From Haliclystus octoradiatus (taxonomy: Eukaryota; Cnidaria; Staurozoa; Stauromedusae; Haliclystidae), in contig OU744446.1 in NCBI GenBank assembly GCA_916610825.1, positions 19,517,959 to 19,581,958 of the forward strand: 64,000 nucleotides of DNA. Direction: 5' to 3'. Positions 58,001-64,000 of this stretch are shown piece after piece. The notes under the pieces are model-generated. The model ran no database searches and was not told the origin of the DNA. It worked only from the letters and a program-made list of their open reading frames with translations. Position 1 is the first letter of the stretch. Each line of letters starts with the position of its first letter. The translations under genes were made by a program, and so were the position numbers.

Positions 58001-61000
58001 TTTTTTTTTTACAGAATAATAATATTTCATCATTTGCTGCTGTGGTTGAAAATAGAACAGTAAATAGAATATCCTATCACCTACTATTTATTATATTTTA
58101 TATTTTATATTATACTAGAAATCAGTCATCTGCGTTGGATGTCCGAAAGACGACTGGAAGCAATGATTATAATGATAAATAAATTGCTATAGATTGCTTG
58201 AAACCTTACTGACAAACAACAGAAAACTGGACCACAAGCTTCCAGGGCTGTCAGTTACTGAGACTTTTGTAATCTATTACCATAACAATTACTTTACACA
58301 ATTGCTGGGTGATTACAATTATCGCTACTTTGTTTCAAAAAGTAATTAATTACAATTACAAATTACTCAACTTTTAAAAGTAATTACGATTACTGATTAC
58401 TGATTCCTGATTCCTTATTAATCCCAAGAAACAAAAAAAGCTCAAGTAGAGGATATTAATTAATGAAGGGTTTGATGTATTGAAGTATCATCTTTATTAA
58501 CGAAAGTTTTATTGATTTTATCAATGTCATCACTGTAACTTTCTGTACTGAAACTACAAATTACTATGTTGAAACAATACTGAAAAATAATAGCCTAAAA
58601 AAAGCCGCAATTGCGATGTAATAACTGAAATCTTACCATGAATTGTTGGAATCAGGGTATTTTCAAAGTTTTGATCATTGATATAATTATTGATATTCAA
58701 TTTTAAGCAGTTAGAGCAAAATTGAACCATGTGATATCTTATCACAACGAAATATCATCTTATGAAAACCTTGAACATGATGGTGTTACAAAAATCATTT
58801 GGCTAACTGAAAACATATACTTACTTGCAAAGTTATTGATTGTTATGGTTTGAATAGGTGTCATATTGAAAATCATTTCACAAAGAAAGTAATCAGTAAT
58901 TGCTAGGCAACTAACTAAAAGTAATCTGTTACCGATAACCAAAAATAGTAGTGATTACTTATAAAATTACTTTTTCAGAAAATTAATTGAGCTCAAAATT
59001 ACTGAAAATGTTATTAATTACGGTAATCATTTAGTTCAGTAGCATTTACTCACAGTCCTGCACACTAGACATGCAGGATTTTTCATTTATAGGCATAGAT
59101 TTTCTCAAATAGTTGGTCAACAACTGGCACCAGTGAAGCTGAATTGACACAACTGCGGGGCAAACTCCATACCTCGAGCCGCTTAAAATTATTGTCATTT
59201 GTTTGAATAGAAATACACTTTTTCAATTGTAAAAAAGGTGTAGACTCTCTGGCTGACATTGGACTGTCGCATTTGTCTGACTTGTTCGATAGAAACTGAC
59301 CTTGTTTTACATATTGTACTGTTTAAGAAATAACCTATAATCAGAATTGAGTTCTCATTATATATAGATCCAGTTTTATTAAGTTATGTAATTATGATAG
59401 TTATGTAGCCTGTTGCATTGTTAATTTTTATTTAGAATGGTGATAGCTATTTGATCATATTCGGATATAGTAATCAATTGATGCAAACACAGCTTGACTT
59501 TAAAACTCTGACACAAACTAATTTTCCAGACCAAAGGGTAAGCTAATATGGTTCTATTACATATTGTTTATCTTATAAGTTTGTAATTACAGTGTAGCCC
59601 GCTTAAGTGCAATTCGGATAAGTGAAATCCCCGCCTATCTGCAACCTAGCTTCGAAACCCTATAAACTATTTTCTAGTCAAGTCCTTGGTAAACAATTTC
59701 GGACAACTGCAAATTCGGATAAATGCAATGAAAACCATTGACAATTTTGACTTGCACTTAAGCGGATTACACTGTATCGACATCCAGCTCATTTGCCAAA
59801 CATGAACATTCAAGAAAAAATGCCATTTGATTTTCACTTTCATTCCCTTCCACAAACGGAAGTTTTATATGATCTTTCAGAAACCTGTATAAGGAAATAT
59901 GCTATAAACACATATGTACAGTATCATCTGTATTAGCCAAACAGACAGCCTAAACAGGACACCTCAATGTCTGGTTTGACAATTTCAATAGGTTTAGCAC
60001 TGCGGTAGGCGACCTTTCCTGAATTTCATTTATGGTGTATATAATTAGGCCTATATTTTACGCACTTGCCGTGCCTGCATCAATAGTTACCACCAGCAAG
60101 GTTGAGAGACACAAATGGGTATTGAATTGAACCCTTAACTATTGCATATACCAAGGTTGTGTAAGTAATCTAAACATATCCGTCATGGCATTTATTTTTA
60201 ATTCTAGGAATTCCAACTCACCCATGTTAGTTTTCATGACTTTAACAGTAGATTATTGTTGCTGGTATCATATACAGAAAGTAGTAGCTTACAAAACCAG
60301 GTAGGAATGAAAGTGCATTGATATAATGGTATTAAATTTTGACAATAATCAGGCAACAGGTTGCGTTCTTCTACTGATCTCTCTATCTCACATCGTCATA
60401 TTAATTGCAATCCCCTAAGAAAATAGTTCATGAACGTTAAATGGCCTAATTTTTAAGAACTGTTTGTTGAAAAAAGTTCATGAAAATTAAGCAATTAATG
60501 TTCATGAATTATTTATAAGATCATGAATAGTTTACAAAGGTTTGTAAAATTCATGAATTGTTACACAGTTTATGAGAAATTCGTGAAGTTCGTGAACAGC
60601 TCATGAACTCAACAAATTTTTTCAAAGGGGATGTTATATAATAGCCTAGATGGTTGCAATATTTGTGAGTACTATACAAAATAGCTCACAATGAATTTTC
60701 TCTATTGCTGTAACACTATTTTAACTGCCATACTCACGTGTTCAATCTTGTCTATTGTTAATCGTATTTTTAGGCCTTCATCTCTTACAATCTAGAAACG
60801 GGTCTAACACAGCTACAACCACAGTGGGATAATGAAGGTATGCTCATCTTGTTTCTTTGCAATCTACTTCATACCAACATTATATCAAACATATGTGTTT
60901 TAAGTACATATATACATACAGTGAAGCCTCCATGGGCCTATCATTTGAATCCAAGTCTACTTAATTTATCTTTGAATAGCAATTAGTGTGAATGCCAACC

Positions 61001-63571
61001 GAATTTTAATGTACAGTGAAACCTATATATAACAGCTAGCTAGGAGAGGTAAATAAATTGACCGCTATATGCAGGTGGCCTTTACATAAAGGGATGATTC
61101 AATAGAAAATATTATTTTAGACATTGCTAGAGTGATCACTATAGCTGCTGTATAGAGTGACCGTTATAACAGGTTTGGCTGTATTCTGTTCAATTATGTT
61201 TTGAGTAATCATGATTCATATTACACAGTACATGGCGAAAATTTCATTTTTAATGAAAAACGTAACTTTTGAGCCCCAGCTTTTACCCGTTTTGAGATTA
61301 TGTATTATTGTATTGTTACTAAATGCATTCATCTTTCTATTATTCTATTTGATAGATGCAATTGTTTGCTTTGAAATCTTTCCATCTTCATCAATGAATT
61401 TCATTATTGTCACACTCTCTTCGATATATTACACATCATATAGTAAGTGGATTTGACACTTGTTTATATTCACTTGACTATTGACATGCTAGTGTTGTAT
61501 TGCTGTGCTCTATGTGCCAGTTATTTGAGACCAAAATCCATTCTGGTAAAGAGTGATGACAATCGACACAACATAATCTATTTATACTGTGTTCCCTGTT
61601 TGAGTGTAATTCGAATTAGTGAAATCTCCACTTATATGCAACTCTGCTGCAAAACTTGATTAATTATTTTCTTATCAAACCCTTGTTAAACAATTTTTAA
61701 TAAGTGCAAATTTGTATATATACAATAAAAACCGTTGGCATTTTTGACTATAAGTCGGTTGCTGTGATTGTGCTCGGGCTATTGTAATTAAGTTGACCTG
61801 AATACTCAATTTCAGGATGACCTAGGTGCTTGACACTAAAAAGGAAGTCAATACAGGTAATAATTCAATTAAAATTGGAGCCTCTCACAGCACTATGCAA
61901 ACACTAATCCCTACCAAAGCTAATTCATAAGCCAAACAGCCAATCACAGTTGCTAAATTCCAAGCCCTGGGAAAATGACAACAACATTTTCCTGACTTTT
62001 ACAGTTTCAATCGTTGGCCCAGGGGCCCAGTGCTTGATAGGGATTGCACTGGCAATATTACCAACAAGATAGCAAATGATGGCACCTGAATTCATTCATC
62101 ATCAGAATGGCCATAATCAATATAGAAGTTCTCTTTGAAAATTCTACCACAGCACAGCTATCAAAATAGTAATAGTTATGTGAATGGAAAGCATTTTTCA
62201 TTATACAAGATGTTAATTTACATTTTAGACTTGACCTACAAAATCTTCAATCATACAAGTTTGAATGTTGAAACATGCTCAAAGTTTATTCTGAGTAAGT
62301 TTGATCAAGCTTCTGATCTCTGTGAAGGTTATGCCTTGTGAGGCAAATATCAAGGTAGAAGGTAGAAATATTTGTACATTATGGTTTCTGCTACCAGGTT
62401 AGGAGTTTGTACTTAGATGATAAAGCATTATAATCAAACAGGATAATTGAAAGTACACATTGGTACACAATCAAGTTGTCAATCAATGAAGATATCATCA
62501 TGAACATTTCACCCATTTGTATAATCAGAGTTTGCGAAATAATGGGTCAACGAAAATTATTTTAATAGATATGCATGATGCTGTCCAATTGTTTTAGAGT
62601 TCATGAATTGGTTATAGAGTTAAGTTAGTAGGATGCCATGAAATATTGTGCTCACCAAGACAATGAAATAGCACTGGATATAAGAAATGTCTGCCACTAT
62701 AGTTTGCTAGATGGAAGATAACTTATATTTACATTTACACTATACCCTCTTCATACCCTTATGAAAAACAATTCATAAAGACGTTCATCAAAAACAGAAC
62801 ATATAACATTCATAGACAGTTCCTGGACTGTATATAAGTTGTTCGTGAATAGTTCATGAAATCAAACAAAATTTCCAAATGGGTACTGTATCACAGCCTG
62901 CTTAATATCACTTGTGTTTCAGAAACAATTATGTCAAACTCAACCATTTCACTTCAGATACTATCATAATTTCTGACTGCATAACGACATTGTAACAGGA
63001 TGCGATGTTGCTTACTTAAACCGTTGGATGTACAATTGTATGTCATATTGGGTTTTTCCTTTGAAATTCATGTCCGCATAATATATCAGACATGCAGTCT
63101 TTCTTTTGATCAGCATATTTTCTACACAAAGCTCACTACTCTAGTAGATATGTGTGTATATTAGCTTGTAACTACAGTTTCTTAGGATCAAGCCATTAAT
63201 AGGGTCGACACATAAAAGTAAAAAAATAATTTTTTTGCCTAACTTGTTGTACTAGCGACTTGATTACTTTTCCAAGTTTCTTCGATAAATGGATAAATAT
63301 TTTTTGAGAAATAAACATTTGAATAAATGAAAAGTAATCAAGTCACTGAGTACAACGAGAAGCTAACAATTTTGATTTTCGATTTTCCGAGTGTCGTCTC
63401 TATTGCATAAGAATCAATAACTAAAATGAAAATTGAATTAGTTTTAAACAGTAATTGATAGGAAGTAATTGTATAAATGTTATTCTAGGACATCAAAAAG
63501 TTGACATTCTTCTTTCTTTGGAAGATGGAGATGTTTTGTATTGGAAGCTTGGTATGAAAGAAGCCATAACG
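35110..63571 (+). CDS. CATSPERE: CATSPERE (CatSper channel auxiliary subunit epsilon), 5' part of gene
   Basis: Eighteen plus-strand exons listed separately below join with agreeing phases at every intron. The joined protein (about 485 codons visible) matches the layout of CATSPERE as I remember the human protein. There is an N-terminal Cys and Trp block (SWVCPPYWCSI, VASCLHPGD), a segment like the human VLSTQLATLGQKPVIHTV (here LLTTLCHQLGESPTIHF), FWECTV for human TWRIVV, and FNIIQPFLPPVLP for human ILLTFPLLTIPEIP. After that comes a beta-propeller-like part (VTDVLMSRSKIYLLVDGVVY; VDILLSLEDGDVLYWKLG). The CATSPERD paralogue shares only the propeller part, and the N-terminal match favours CATSPERE. 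The protein sits in the sperm flagellar membrane as part of CatSper. The first exon(s) with signal or TM segment were not found, and the C-terminal half lies beyond the window. Confidence 0.75.
35728..35893 (+). repeat. Repeat copy left of CATSPERE exons 2-3
   Basis: Begins AAAAGTGGGGATCCTAGGAT. It is the inverted partner of 36610-36764; both ends pointing outward share AAAAGTGGGGAT. Confidence 0.75.
36139..36229 (+). CDS. CATSPERE: CATSPERE exon 2
   Basis: Acceptor TTTTTAAAG, donor GTAAGA. Encodes SKLAVASCLHPGDFLFNIEK and then YGNGTLMSSM. Phase 1-nt start, phase 0 end. The C-x2-PG block aligns with human CATSPERE. Confidence 0.75.
36466..36539 (+). CDS. CATSPERE: CATSPERE exon 3
   Basis: Acceptor GCATCTGTTTAG, donor GTGAGT. 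Encodes NSFRLIGISNKDSHFQWITS and IPER; ends phase 2. Confidence 0.75.
36610..36764 (-). repeat. Repeat copy right of CATSPERE exons 2-3
   Basis: Inverted partner of 35728-35893, ending CCCACTTTTGTG. Lies wholly in the intron before exon 4. Confidence 0.75.
36808..36892 (+). CDS. CATSPERE: CATSPERE exon 4
   Basis: Acceptor TTTCTCTTTTAG, donor GTACAA. Encodes NNSMIQLSILVADARNLKEL and NKNDYERE; contains a glycosylation site NNS. Phase 0 end. Confidence 0.72.
37502..38490. mobile_element. Non-autonomous hAT element with 8-bp target duplication
   Basis: Starts CAGTGTTGTGAG and ends CTCACAACACTG. The 8-bp sequence AACAGATA flanks both sides (37494-37501 and 38491-38498), as expected for hAT transposition. 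Subterminal regions are rich in AGTAATTAATTACTTTTT motifs. No transposase. It lies inside the CATSPERE intron between exons 4 and 5. Confidence 0.9.
38733..38848 (+). CDS. CATSPERE: CATSPERE exon 5
   Basis: Acceptor ACTTTTACAG, donor GTAGGT. Encodes ENKLLTTLCHQLGESPTIHF, then DETSFTSPITSICQWNQY. Ends phase 2 (GG) and joins exon 6 across an 11.2-kb intron. Confidence 0.78.
39052..39230. mobile_element. MITE fragment, mariner-like left end
   Basis: Begins TACAGTCGAACTTGCTTAAT and repeats GGGATATTAAGCGAG several times. The right terminus is lost. Confidence 0.5.
39465..41024 (+). CDS. THAP-domain DDE transposase (DDE_Tnp_4 type)
   Basis: An intact 519-codon frame. Residues 1-95 form a THAP DNA-binding zinc finger: Cys4 and Cys9, Trp59, then Cys79 and His82 (VCSRHF). 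An acidic, low-complexity linker follows to about residue 230. A helix-turn-helix-like part (LQDLAYRFDISLATVSRLF) precedes the DDE domain. First Asp is in VIIDCFEVF (about 341), second in MADRGF (about 415) and Glu in RIHVERIIGQLR (about 463). The protein should bind the terminal repeats and carry out excision and integration. It shows no stop or frame change, so this element could have moved recently. Confidence 0.9.
   Translation: MVFCLLLNCGFQSGKRKNLKQQEWEKNKGQNAGFYRVPVIVTHQGELVEKLSKERRMKWISAFSREDLNDEKLNSERVCSRHFVCGKPAESWNKDNIDWVPTQNLGHAKHATKDPSAAADKAARTTERRRRMDEANALENYAKLRKVADSVAVDEEPQPCSSKDETEFTSVVDDDIADYSDISQNMDDGSLECSTACDKQTDTDDLTQLISSLQIKCSHFTESYFAEDDHRVRFYTGLPTFQIMKIIHKFVLPFIVRKSALLSSFQQFALVLMKLRLNIPLQDLAYRFDISLATVSRLFQLWLHVLDKRLTALIAWPEREELWRTMPQCFQYSFGTKTTVIIDCFEVFIEKPSNLLARAQTFSSYKHHNTVKVLIGITPQGTISFVSKAWGGRTSDKYLTENCGILDLLKPGDMVMADRGFTIEESLWCHQAKLTIPAFTKGKDQLSPLDVEKTRGIANVRIHVERIIGQLRQKYTILQGTLPVHYLKPWQGQSIPTVDKMIRVCCALINLCPPIVPFD
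41806..42060 (-). pseudogene. Accessory protein, C-terminal half of Ulp1 domain (separated by LINE)
   Basis: Minus-strand frame reading QLSQEHAKACPSPTKAP, then QQQQNSSDCGVFTIAFATSL, with the catalytic Gln/Cys block of a C48 protease, and MRNHLITCLKQGDFECFPV at the end, followed by a stop. It is the missing end of the Ulp1 domain whose first half is at 46036-46554. The two pieces are separated by the LINE. Confidence 0.8.
42471..45713 (+). CDS. LINE ORF: endonuclease plus reverse transcriptase
   Basis: A 1080-codon frame without damage. After a basic N-terminal region comes an apurinic-type endonuclease (about residues 125-345): LLNARSVNNKS, DVLAITETWL, RGGGIALLYK, LVGDFNFHLD and ISDHFAVMF. 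The reverse transcriptase (about 600-870) shows YKNFRPISNL, LLLDLSAAFDTVDH, GVPQGSVLGPLLY and FYADDTQIY (about 797). The C-terminal part has HWLSVAQRIKFKI and a positively charged end. Such proteins nick the target and copy their RNA there. Intactness suggests recent activity. Confidence 0.93.
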   Translation: MHIINYKPIIQYNRDELLCLRDFECSSNLNQNLSARFPLKGLKSRRKRGKRGGQKFKILNLLKYERSCAGNNKCTDSSRNENIPIITTERSKSRDHLSFNTINSKNLITISRSPISITTNNSYKPPVQLCLLNARSVNNKSLIIKDFVVDNDIDVLAITETWLNGTISDEITINNICPSGFSMHHIPRLSSRGGGIALLYKKQLKLKTCLLGISYRSFEFADYLINHSSKSVHLIVIYRPPPSQNNNFTVSLFLQEFSSFLENLATLSNQLILVGDFNFHLDSACDTNTVRFQGILDTFNLKQHVEESTHKSGHILDLIITRTSEAVENITILDPLISDHFAVMFQSSCFIKQPYTRKEIKYRKLKSIDKDQLVHDINNSSLVNFDHFNDVSALADLYDKNLQSLLDHHAPIKQRIITIRPKAPWYSNDIRVEKSKRRRLERRWRKNRLMIDRELYVQQSRKVNNLIHDSRITFYTDIIDEHKNNQRVLFSTISKMLNLKSEKKLPSYTNAASLAEQFVEYFENKITIIRNNFPSTVCTSYISNEQPRFDNTLDSFSPTSSEELSSLLLSMSAKSSVLDPMPGILMKHCLPVLQPIIAKIINLSFEQATLPDNFKEAVLDPLIKNNSLDSEIYKNFRPISNLRFISKAAEKVVYMRLKQHLDDEQLHEIFQSAYKTGHSTETALTRIHNDILCAIDNNQCVLLLLLDLSAAFDTVDHDILLYRLKHRFGIRKKSLLWLESYLSGRTQFVKVENKFSSSHNLHCGVPQGSVLGPLLYSMYTAPLADIIKSHDMSFHFYADDTQIYLTFNPKLENEAIYSKIRIESCVNDVQKWMVDNKLMLNGNKSKLLLFHARHKPSSSLTTINIGQDLVSTSSSTKNIGVWFDEVLSMNKQISSICRSSFYHLRNIAKIRKYISFKHCEILIHAFVTSRLDHCNTILSGIAKNQLQKLQSVQNSAARLLTRTKKYDHITPVLVDLHWLSVAQRIKFKILITTYKALNDMAPTFIQELLHLYKPTRALRSADKKLLVQPKCNLKTYGNRAFCYMAPELWNSLTIDIRSCTSLSEFKTNIKTFLFKEAYKL
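46012..46039 (+). repeat. (ATT)n tail of the LINE
   Basis: About nine ATT units directly abutting the interrupted Ulp1 coding sequence. Confidence 0.9.
46036..46554 (-). pseudogene. Accessory protein, PHD end and N-terminal half of Ulp1 domain
   Basis: The minus-strand frame begins with the last part of a PHD finger (SWTCYVCRS). It then has a linker and the Ulp1 start NGWLDSDIIQSSQYLIQQ, the His block QILHTGHDHWVCVSSI and the Asp block NLYDSMYM. The frame runs straight into the LINE tail (KNMMDE then TAA repeats). Catalytic His and Asp are here; Gln and Cys lie 4 kb away beyond the LINE, so the protease is disrupted. Confidence 0.8.
46485..47569 (-). pseudogene. Accessory protein, YqaJ-like nuclease and PHD finger
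   Basis: The frame is open from about 47569. The first part is GRIGASISKA, GCSHEGYAIKLF and DYPWIHATPYF, then GEIKCSY, YYYQVQQQIF and CDFVVFGF: the blocks of a YqaJ/lambda-exonuclease-type nuclease. The E-x-K pair and the Gln are present. Where the usual SPD-type Asp is expected I read TPY, so the metal-binding Asp seems replaced. A PHD finger follows (ICICKQKPNEGDNIIKC, FHLVCLGYKK). It changes frame at a run of six A near 46540 to join SWTCYVC. Confidence 0.78.
47570..48559 (-). CDS. Accessory protein, N-terminal part with SWIM zinc finger
   Basis: Start placed at MASSSTNVKT (48559), since the frame upstream runs through the terminal repeat. About residues 185-205 hold AHCVCMAGLGECCTHVASIL, a CxC-xn-CxH SWIM zinc finger, a module thought to bind DNA or proteins. 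The frame then runs to a six-A run near 47565, after which it diverges (IERVVLVPPS in place of the YqaJ start). A one-base frame change there joins it to the nuclease part. As one protein the order is SWIM, YqaJ, PHD, Ulp1. Confidence 0.8.
48640..49400. other. No supported gene (CATSPERE intron)
   Basis: AT-rich intron DNA to the right of the transposon. A plus frame at 48968-49216 has no motif. Confidence 0.5.
49405..49580. mobile_element. TTCATGAAC-rich MITE copy
   Basis: Six or more copies of GTTCATGAAC or close variants, ending TTTGCAGGGGTG. Same family as 54490-54570, 60412-60625, 62753-62886 and 63850-63935. Confidence 0.6.
50036..50128 (+). CDS. CATSPERE: CATSPERE exon 6
   Basis: Acceptor TTTTTCTTTTAG, donor GTTAGT. 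Encodes FWECTVNTSAMLLSGQISSS and NQILIQGYSI; two glycosylation sites are likely. First base completes Gly, last two bases carry over. Confidence 0.78.
50690..51112. mobile_element. Truncated inverted copy of the hAT MITE
   Basis: Reverse complement of the left half of 37502-38490, ending at CTCACAACAATG, a mutated terminus. The other end is missing. Confidence 0.75.
51364..51418 (+). CDS. CATSPERE: CATSPERE exon 7
   Basis: Acceptor GTTGATTTTAG, donor GTAGGT. Encodes SVTFNIIQPFLPPVLPQE. A near copy of the acceptor (GTTGCTTTTAGATCAG) lies 34 bp upstream. Phase 0 end. Confidence 0.75.
52085..52235 (-). mobile_element. tRNA-derived SINE
   Basis: On the minus strand: an A-box-like TAGCTCGGATGG, followed by a B box GGTTTAAATCC about 45 bp later, in a tRNA-like arrangement. 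It continues with CAACTCAGCCTTGACTTTAT and GAGTACCATTTGAG, a body type common in invertebrate SINEs. Too diverged in the cloverleaf arms to be a functional tRNA. Confidence 0.65.
52946..52981 (+). CDS. CATSPERE: CATSPERE exon 8
   Basis: Acceptor TTTCTTTTCAG, donor GTAAAT. Only 12 codons: LCIPSTLSKSLQ. Phases 0/0. Confidence 0.6.
53498..53767 (+). other. Unassigned open frame in CATSPERE intron 8
   Basis: Eighty-nine open codons after an acceptor-like CCAAAG. Translation has FVYKSMNVIFLAKNKHIEYS and FILTTSDQRLIFLYFNHT. No donor fits before the stop, so it is not in the exon chain. It could be an alternative last exon or chance. Confidence 0.25.
54431..54462 (+). CDS. CATSPERE: CATSPERE exon 9 (tentative)
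   Basis: Short exon with a weak acceptor (CCTGGTGAAG) and donor GTTAGT. Encodes DRSSLGKMII and carries two bases that complete Ser with the next exon. It is the only piece I found between exons 8 and 10 that satisfies both phases. Confidence 0.4.
54490..54570. mobile_element. TTCATGAAC-rich MITE copy
   Basis: Contains three GTTCATGAACT units, then TTTTTCGCAGGGGTAC. Another small cluster at 54895-54950. Confidence 0.55.
55657..55735 (+). CDS. CATSPERE: CATSPERE exon 10
   Basis: Acceptor ATTATTTTCAG, donor GTAAGT. Encodes LDTVLLKVHENGDWRDLAWT and RNCFGK, matching the human segment around VTDMETFHTTDSFKSW. Phase 0 end. Confidence 0.8.
56250..56365. repeat. Four copies of TGCAGTATAGCA
   Basis: The 12-mer TGCAGTATAGCA occurs four times within 115 bp, twice followed by a CACAxATATATCAA tail. 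Non-coding, intron of CATSPERE. Confidence 0.7.
56500..56650 (-). mobile_element. Possible second tRNA-related SINE
   Basis: On the minus strand GGTTCAAGCGCCTTAGTGGA and then GGTGCAATTATACC are spaced like A and B boxes. Weak match; low confidence. Confidence 0.3.
57019..57124 (+). CDS. CATSPERE: CATSPERE exon 11
   Basis: Acceptor TTTTTATCAG, donor GTGAGT. Encodes EEVTDVLMSRSKIYLLVDGV and VYISKQNGSFERINI, aligned with the human VAHVILSRDGIVFLINGVLY. This is the strongest single match to CATSPERE. Confidence 0.82.
57374..57423 (+). CDS. CATSPERE: CATSPERE exon 12
   Basis: Acceptor TTATTGCCAG, donor GTGAGT. Encodes CVSFKKIYTNDGYIMM after completing Asp. Confidence 0.75.
58015..58059 (+). CDS. 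CATSPERE: CATSPERE exon 13
   Basis: Acceptor T-rich with ACAG, donor GTAAAT. Encodes NNNISSFAAVVENRT with two glycosylation sites; aligns with human RSTFAVWTENE. The frame stays open past the donor to 58182, so retention would add a hydrophobic tail. Confidence 0.72.
58243..59058. mobile_element. Possible diverged hAT-type MITE
   Basis: Begins CAGGGCTGTCAGTTACTG and ends with TACTCACAGTCCTG, with AAAGTAATTAATTAC motifs at both ends as in 37502-38490. No clear target duplication. Confidence 0.45.
59436..59537 (+). CDS. CATSPERE: CATSPERE exon 14
   Basis: Acceptor TTTTTATTTAG, donor GTAAGC. Encodes NGDSYLIIFGYSNQLMQTQL and DFKTLTQTNFPDQR. Phases 0/0. Confidence 0.78.
59590..59774. mobile_element. 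Tc1/mariner-type MITE, 185 bp
   Basis: CAGTGTAGCCCGCTTAAGTG at the left and CACTTAAGCGGATTACACTG at the right, flanked by TA on both sides. A worn copy of the same family lies at about 61593-61765. Confidence 0.85.
60208..60300 (+). CDS. CATSPERE: CATSPERE exon 15
   Basis: Acceptor TTAATTCTAG, donor GTAGGA. Encodes EFQLTHVSFHDFNSRLLLLV and SYTESSSLQNQ. Phases 0/0. Confidence 0.78.
60412..60625. mobile_element. TTCATGAAC-rich MITE, both ends visible
   Basis: Left CCCCTAAGAAAA and right TTTTTTCAAAGGGG form an inverted terminal repeat. Interior made of GTTCATGAA(C/T) units. A further full copy is at 62753-62886 (TACCCTTATGAAAAAC to TTTCCAAATGGGTA). Confidence 0.65.
60774..60837 (+). CDS. CATSPERE: CATSPERE exon 16
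   Basis: Acceptor CGTATTTTTAG, donor GTATGC. Encodes AFISYNLETGLTQLQPQWDN and E; ends phase 1. Confidence 0.78.
61014..61181. mobile_element. Tc1/mariner-type MITE, 168 bp
   Basis: CAGTGAAACCTATATATAAC at the left and TTATAACAGGTTTGGCTG at the right, flanked by TA. Confidence 0.75.
61356..61442 (+). CDS. CATSPERE: CATSPERE exon 17
   Basis: Acceptor CTATTTGATAG, donor GTAAGT. Encodes AIVCFEIFPSSSMNFIIVTL and SSIYYTSY; ends phase 1. Confidence 0.76.
62229..62294 (+). CDS. CATSPERE: CATSPERE exon 18
   Basis: Acceptor TTACATTTTAG, donor GTAAGT. Encodes LTYKIFNHTSLNVETCSKFI and L; contains NHT glycosylation site. Confidence 0.74.
62753..62886. mobile_element. TTCATGAAC-rich MITE copy
   Basis: Ends TACCCTTATGAAAAAC and TTTCCAAATGGGTA; interior has several TTCATxAA units. 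Confidence 0.6.
63202..63400. mobile_element. Hairpin-like MITE with about 70-bp inverted repeats
   Basis: GGGTCGACAC at the left, GTGTCGTCTC at the right, flanked by TA. Inner arms share GACTTGATTACTTTT. The whole element could fold into one long hairpin. Confidence 0.7.
63489..63571 (+). CDS. CATSPERE: CATSPERE exon 19 position (last in window)
   Basis: Acceptor TGTTATTCTAG, donor GTATGT. Encodes HQKVDILLSLEDGDVLYWKL and GMKEAIT, matching the human propeller segment that reads DILVKMENNVIFYSK. Numbering counts tentative exon 9. The gene continues beyond the window. Confidence 0.78.
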
Positions 63572-63849
63572 GTATGTGCATGTAGTGTGATAGTGTAGGC
63601 ATGTCAACTAACACAAAATCCCATTTGACCAGAATTGTTCATGTATAATAACAGTATAAGCAATACAGGCATATACAATTAAGAGTTTCAGTTACGGTAT
63701 TGCTAAATTAGCTTACTGTTTTGGCGATTCTCTTCGTTCCTTAAATCTAAGGTTTCTGGGTGAAATGTTTTGTTTGATTTCAATGTAATTGGTTTTTTGC
63801 ATCAAATTGAATAATTCAATGGAACTTGAGATCTTCCTTGTGAAAATCA

Positions 63850-63935
63850 GTTGAGGAGTCAATGAACAGTTCATGAGCGTTACATGGCCCCAATTTTCAT
63901 GATAACGTTCATGAACTGTTCATGAACTCCTGAAC
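63850..63935. mobile_element. TTCATGAAC-rich MITE copy
   Basis: AACGTTCATGAACTGTTCAT and neighbours close to the right edge of the window. Confidence 0.55.
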
Positions 63936-64000
63936 TGTAATTCGTAGTAGCCTGCGCGCAGACCCAAATCTTTTTTTATGATTAGTAGGGTCTGCGTAAT

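Noticed and set aside
58060..58182. Extension of CATSPERE exon 13 past its donor as a membrane segment
   Set aside because: GTAAAT donor and the in-phase exon 14 explain the gene better; the extension is AT-rich intron sequence.
1..64000. CRISPR arrays, operons, bacterial promoters or ribosome binding sites
   Set aside because: None seen; the sequence is eukaryotic with spliced genes.

Overview
Animal nuclear DNA, AT-rich, with spliced genes and a dense load of transposable elements; nothing looks prokaryotic. The one host gene I can place is the 5' part of CATSPERE, a subunit of the sperm CatSper calcium channel. With Penelope-like, L2-like LINE, piggyBac, hAT and ISL2EU-like elements, this suggests an invertebrate, perhaps a non-vertebrate deuterostome. 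The species is not resolved.

Layout. 0.7-2.7 kb: a broken retrotransposon gag (minus strand) between 43-bp inverted repeats. 5.9-12.5 kb: a decayed DNA transposon (plus strand) with Ulp1-like proteases, PHD fingers, a transposase and a possible ubiquitin-hydrolase-like segment. 13.1-16.1 kb: a nearly intact piggyBac element. 16-28 kb: non-coding, with small non-autonomous elements, several large inverted-repeat pairs and a fold-back array. 28.4-34.9 kb: a nest of Penelope-like element (PLE) fragments. Each PLE 3' end is followed by a hammerhead ribozyme motif on the same strand, and truncated copies often sit head to head.

35.1-63.6 kb: CATSPERE on the plus strand. I can follow 18 exons whose reading phases agree across every intron (one, exon 9, is weaker). 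The gene enters upstream (signal/TM exon not found) and leaves the window at the right edge. Its introns are full of insertions. The largest (39.28-48.63 kb) holds a two-gene ISL2EU-like transposon: a THAP-DDE transposase on plus and, convergent on minus, a SWIM-YqaJ-PHD-Ulp1 accessory protein. A full-length L2-like LINE (42.07-46.04 kb) has inserted into the Ulp1 domain of that accessory gene, giving a three-level nest: host intron, DNA transposon, LINE.

Most interesting: the family of PLE hammerhead ribozymes (including a palindrome carrying one on each strand), the four-domain accessory protein of the ISL2EU-like element with a possible loss of a nuclease aspartate, and inverted repeats that bracket two CATSPERE exons. 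All family names come from reading motifs and from memory of the families; no search was run.
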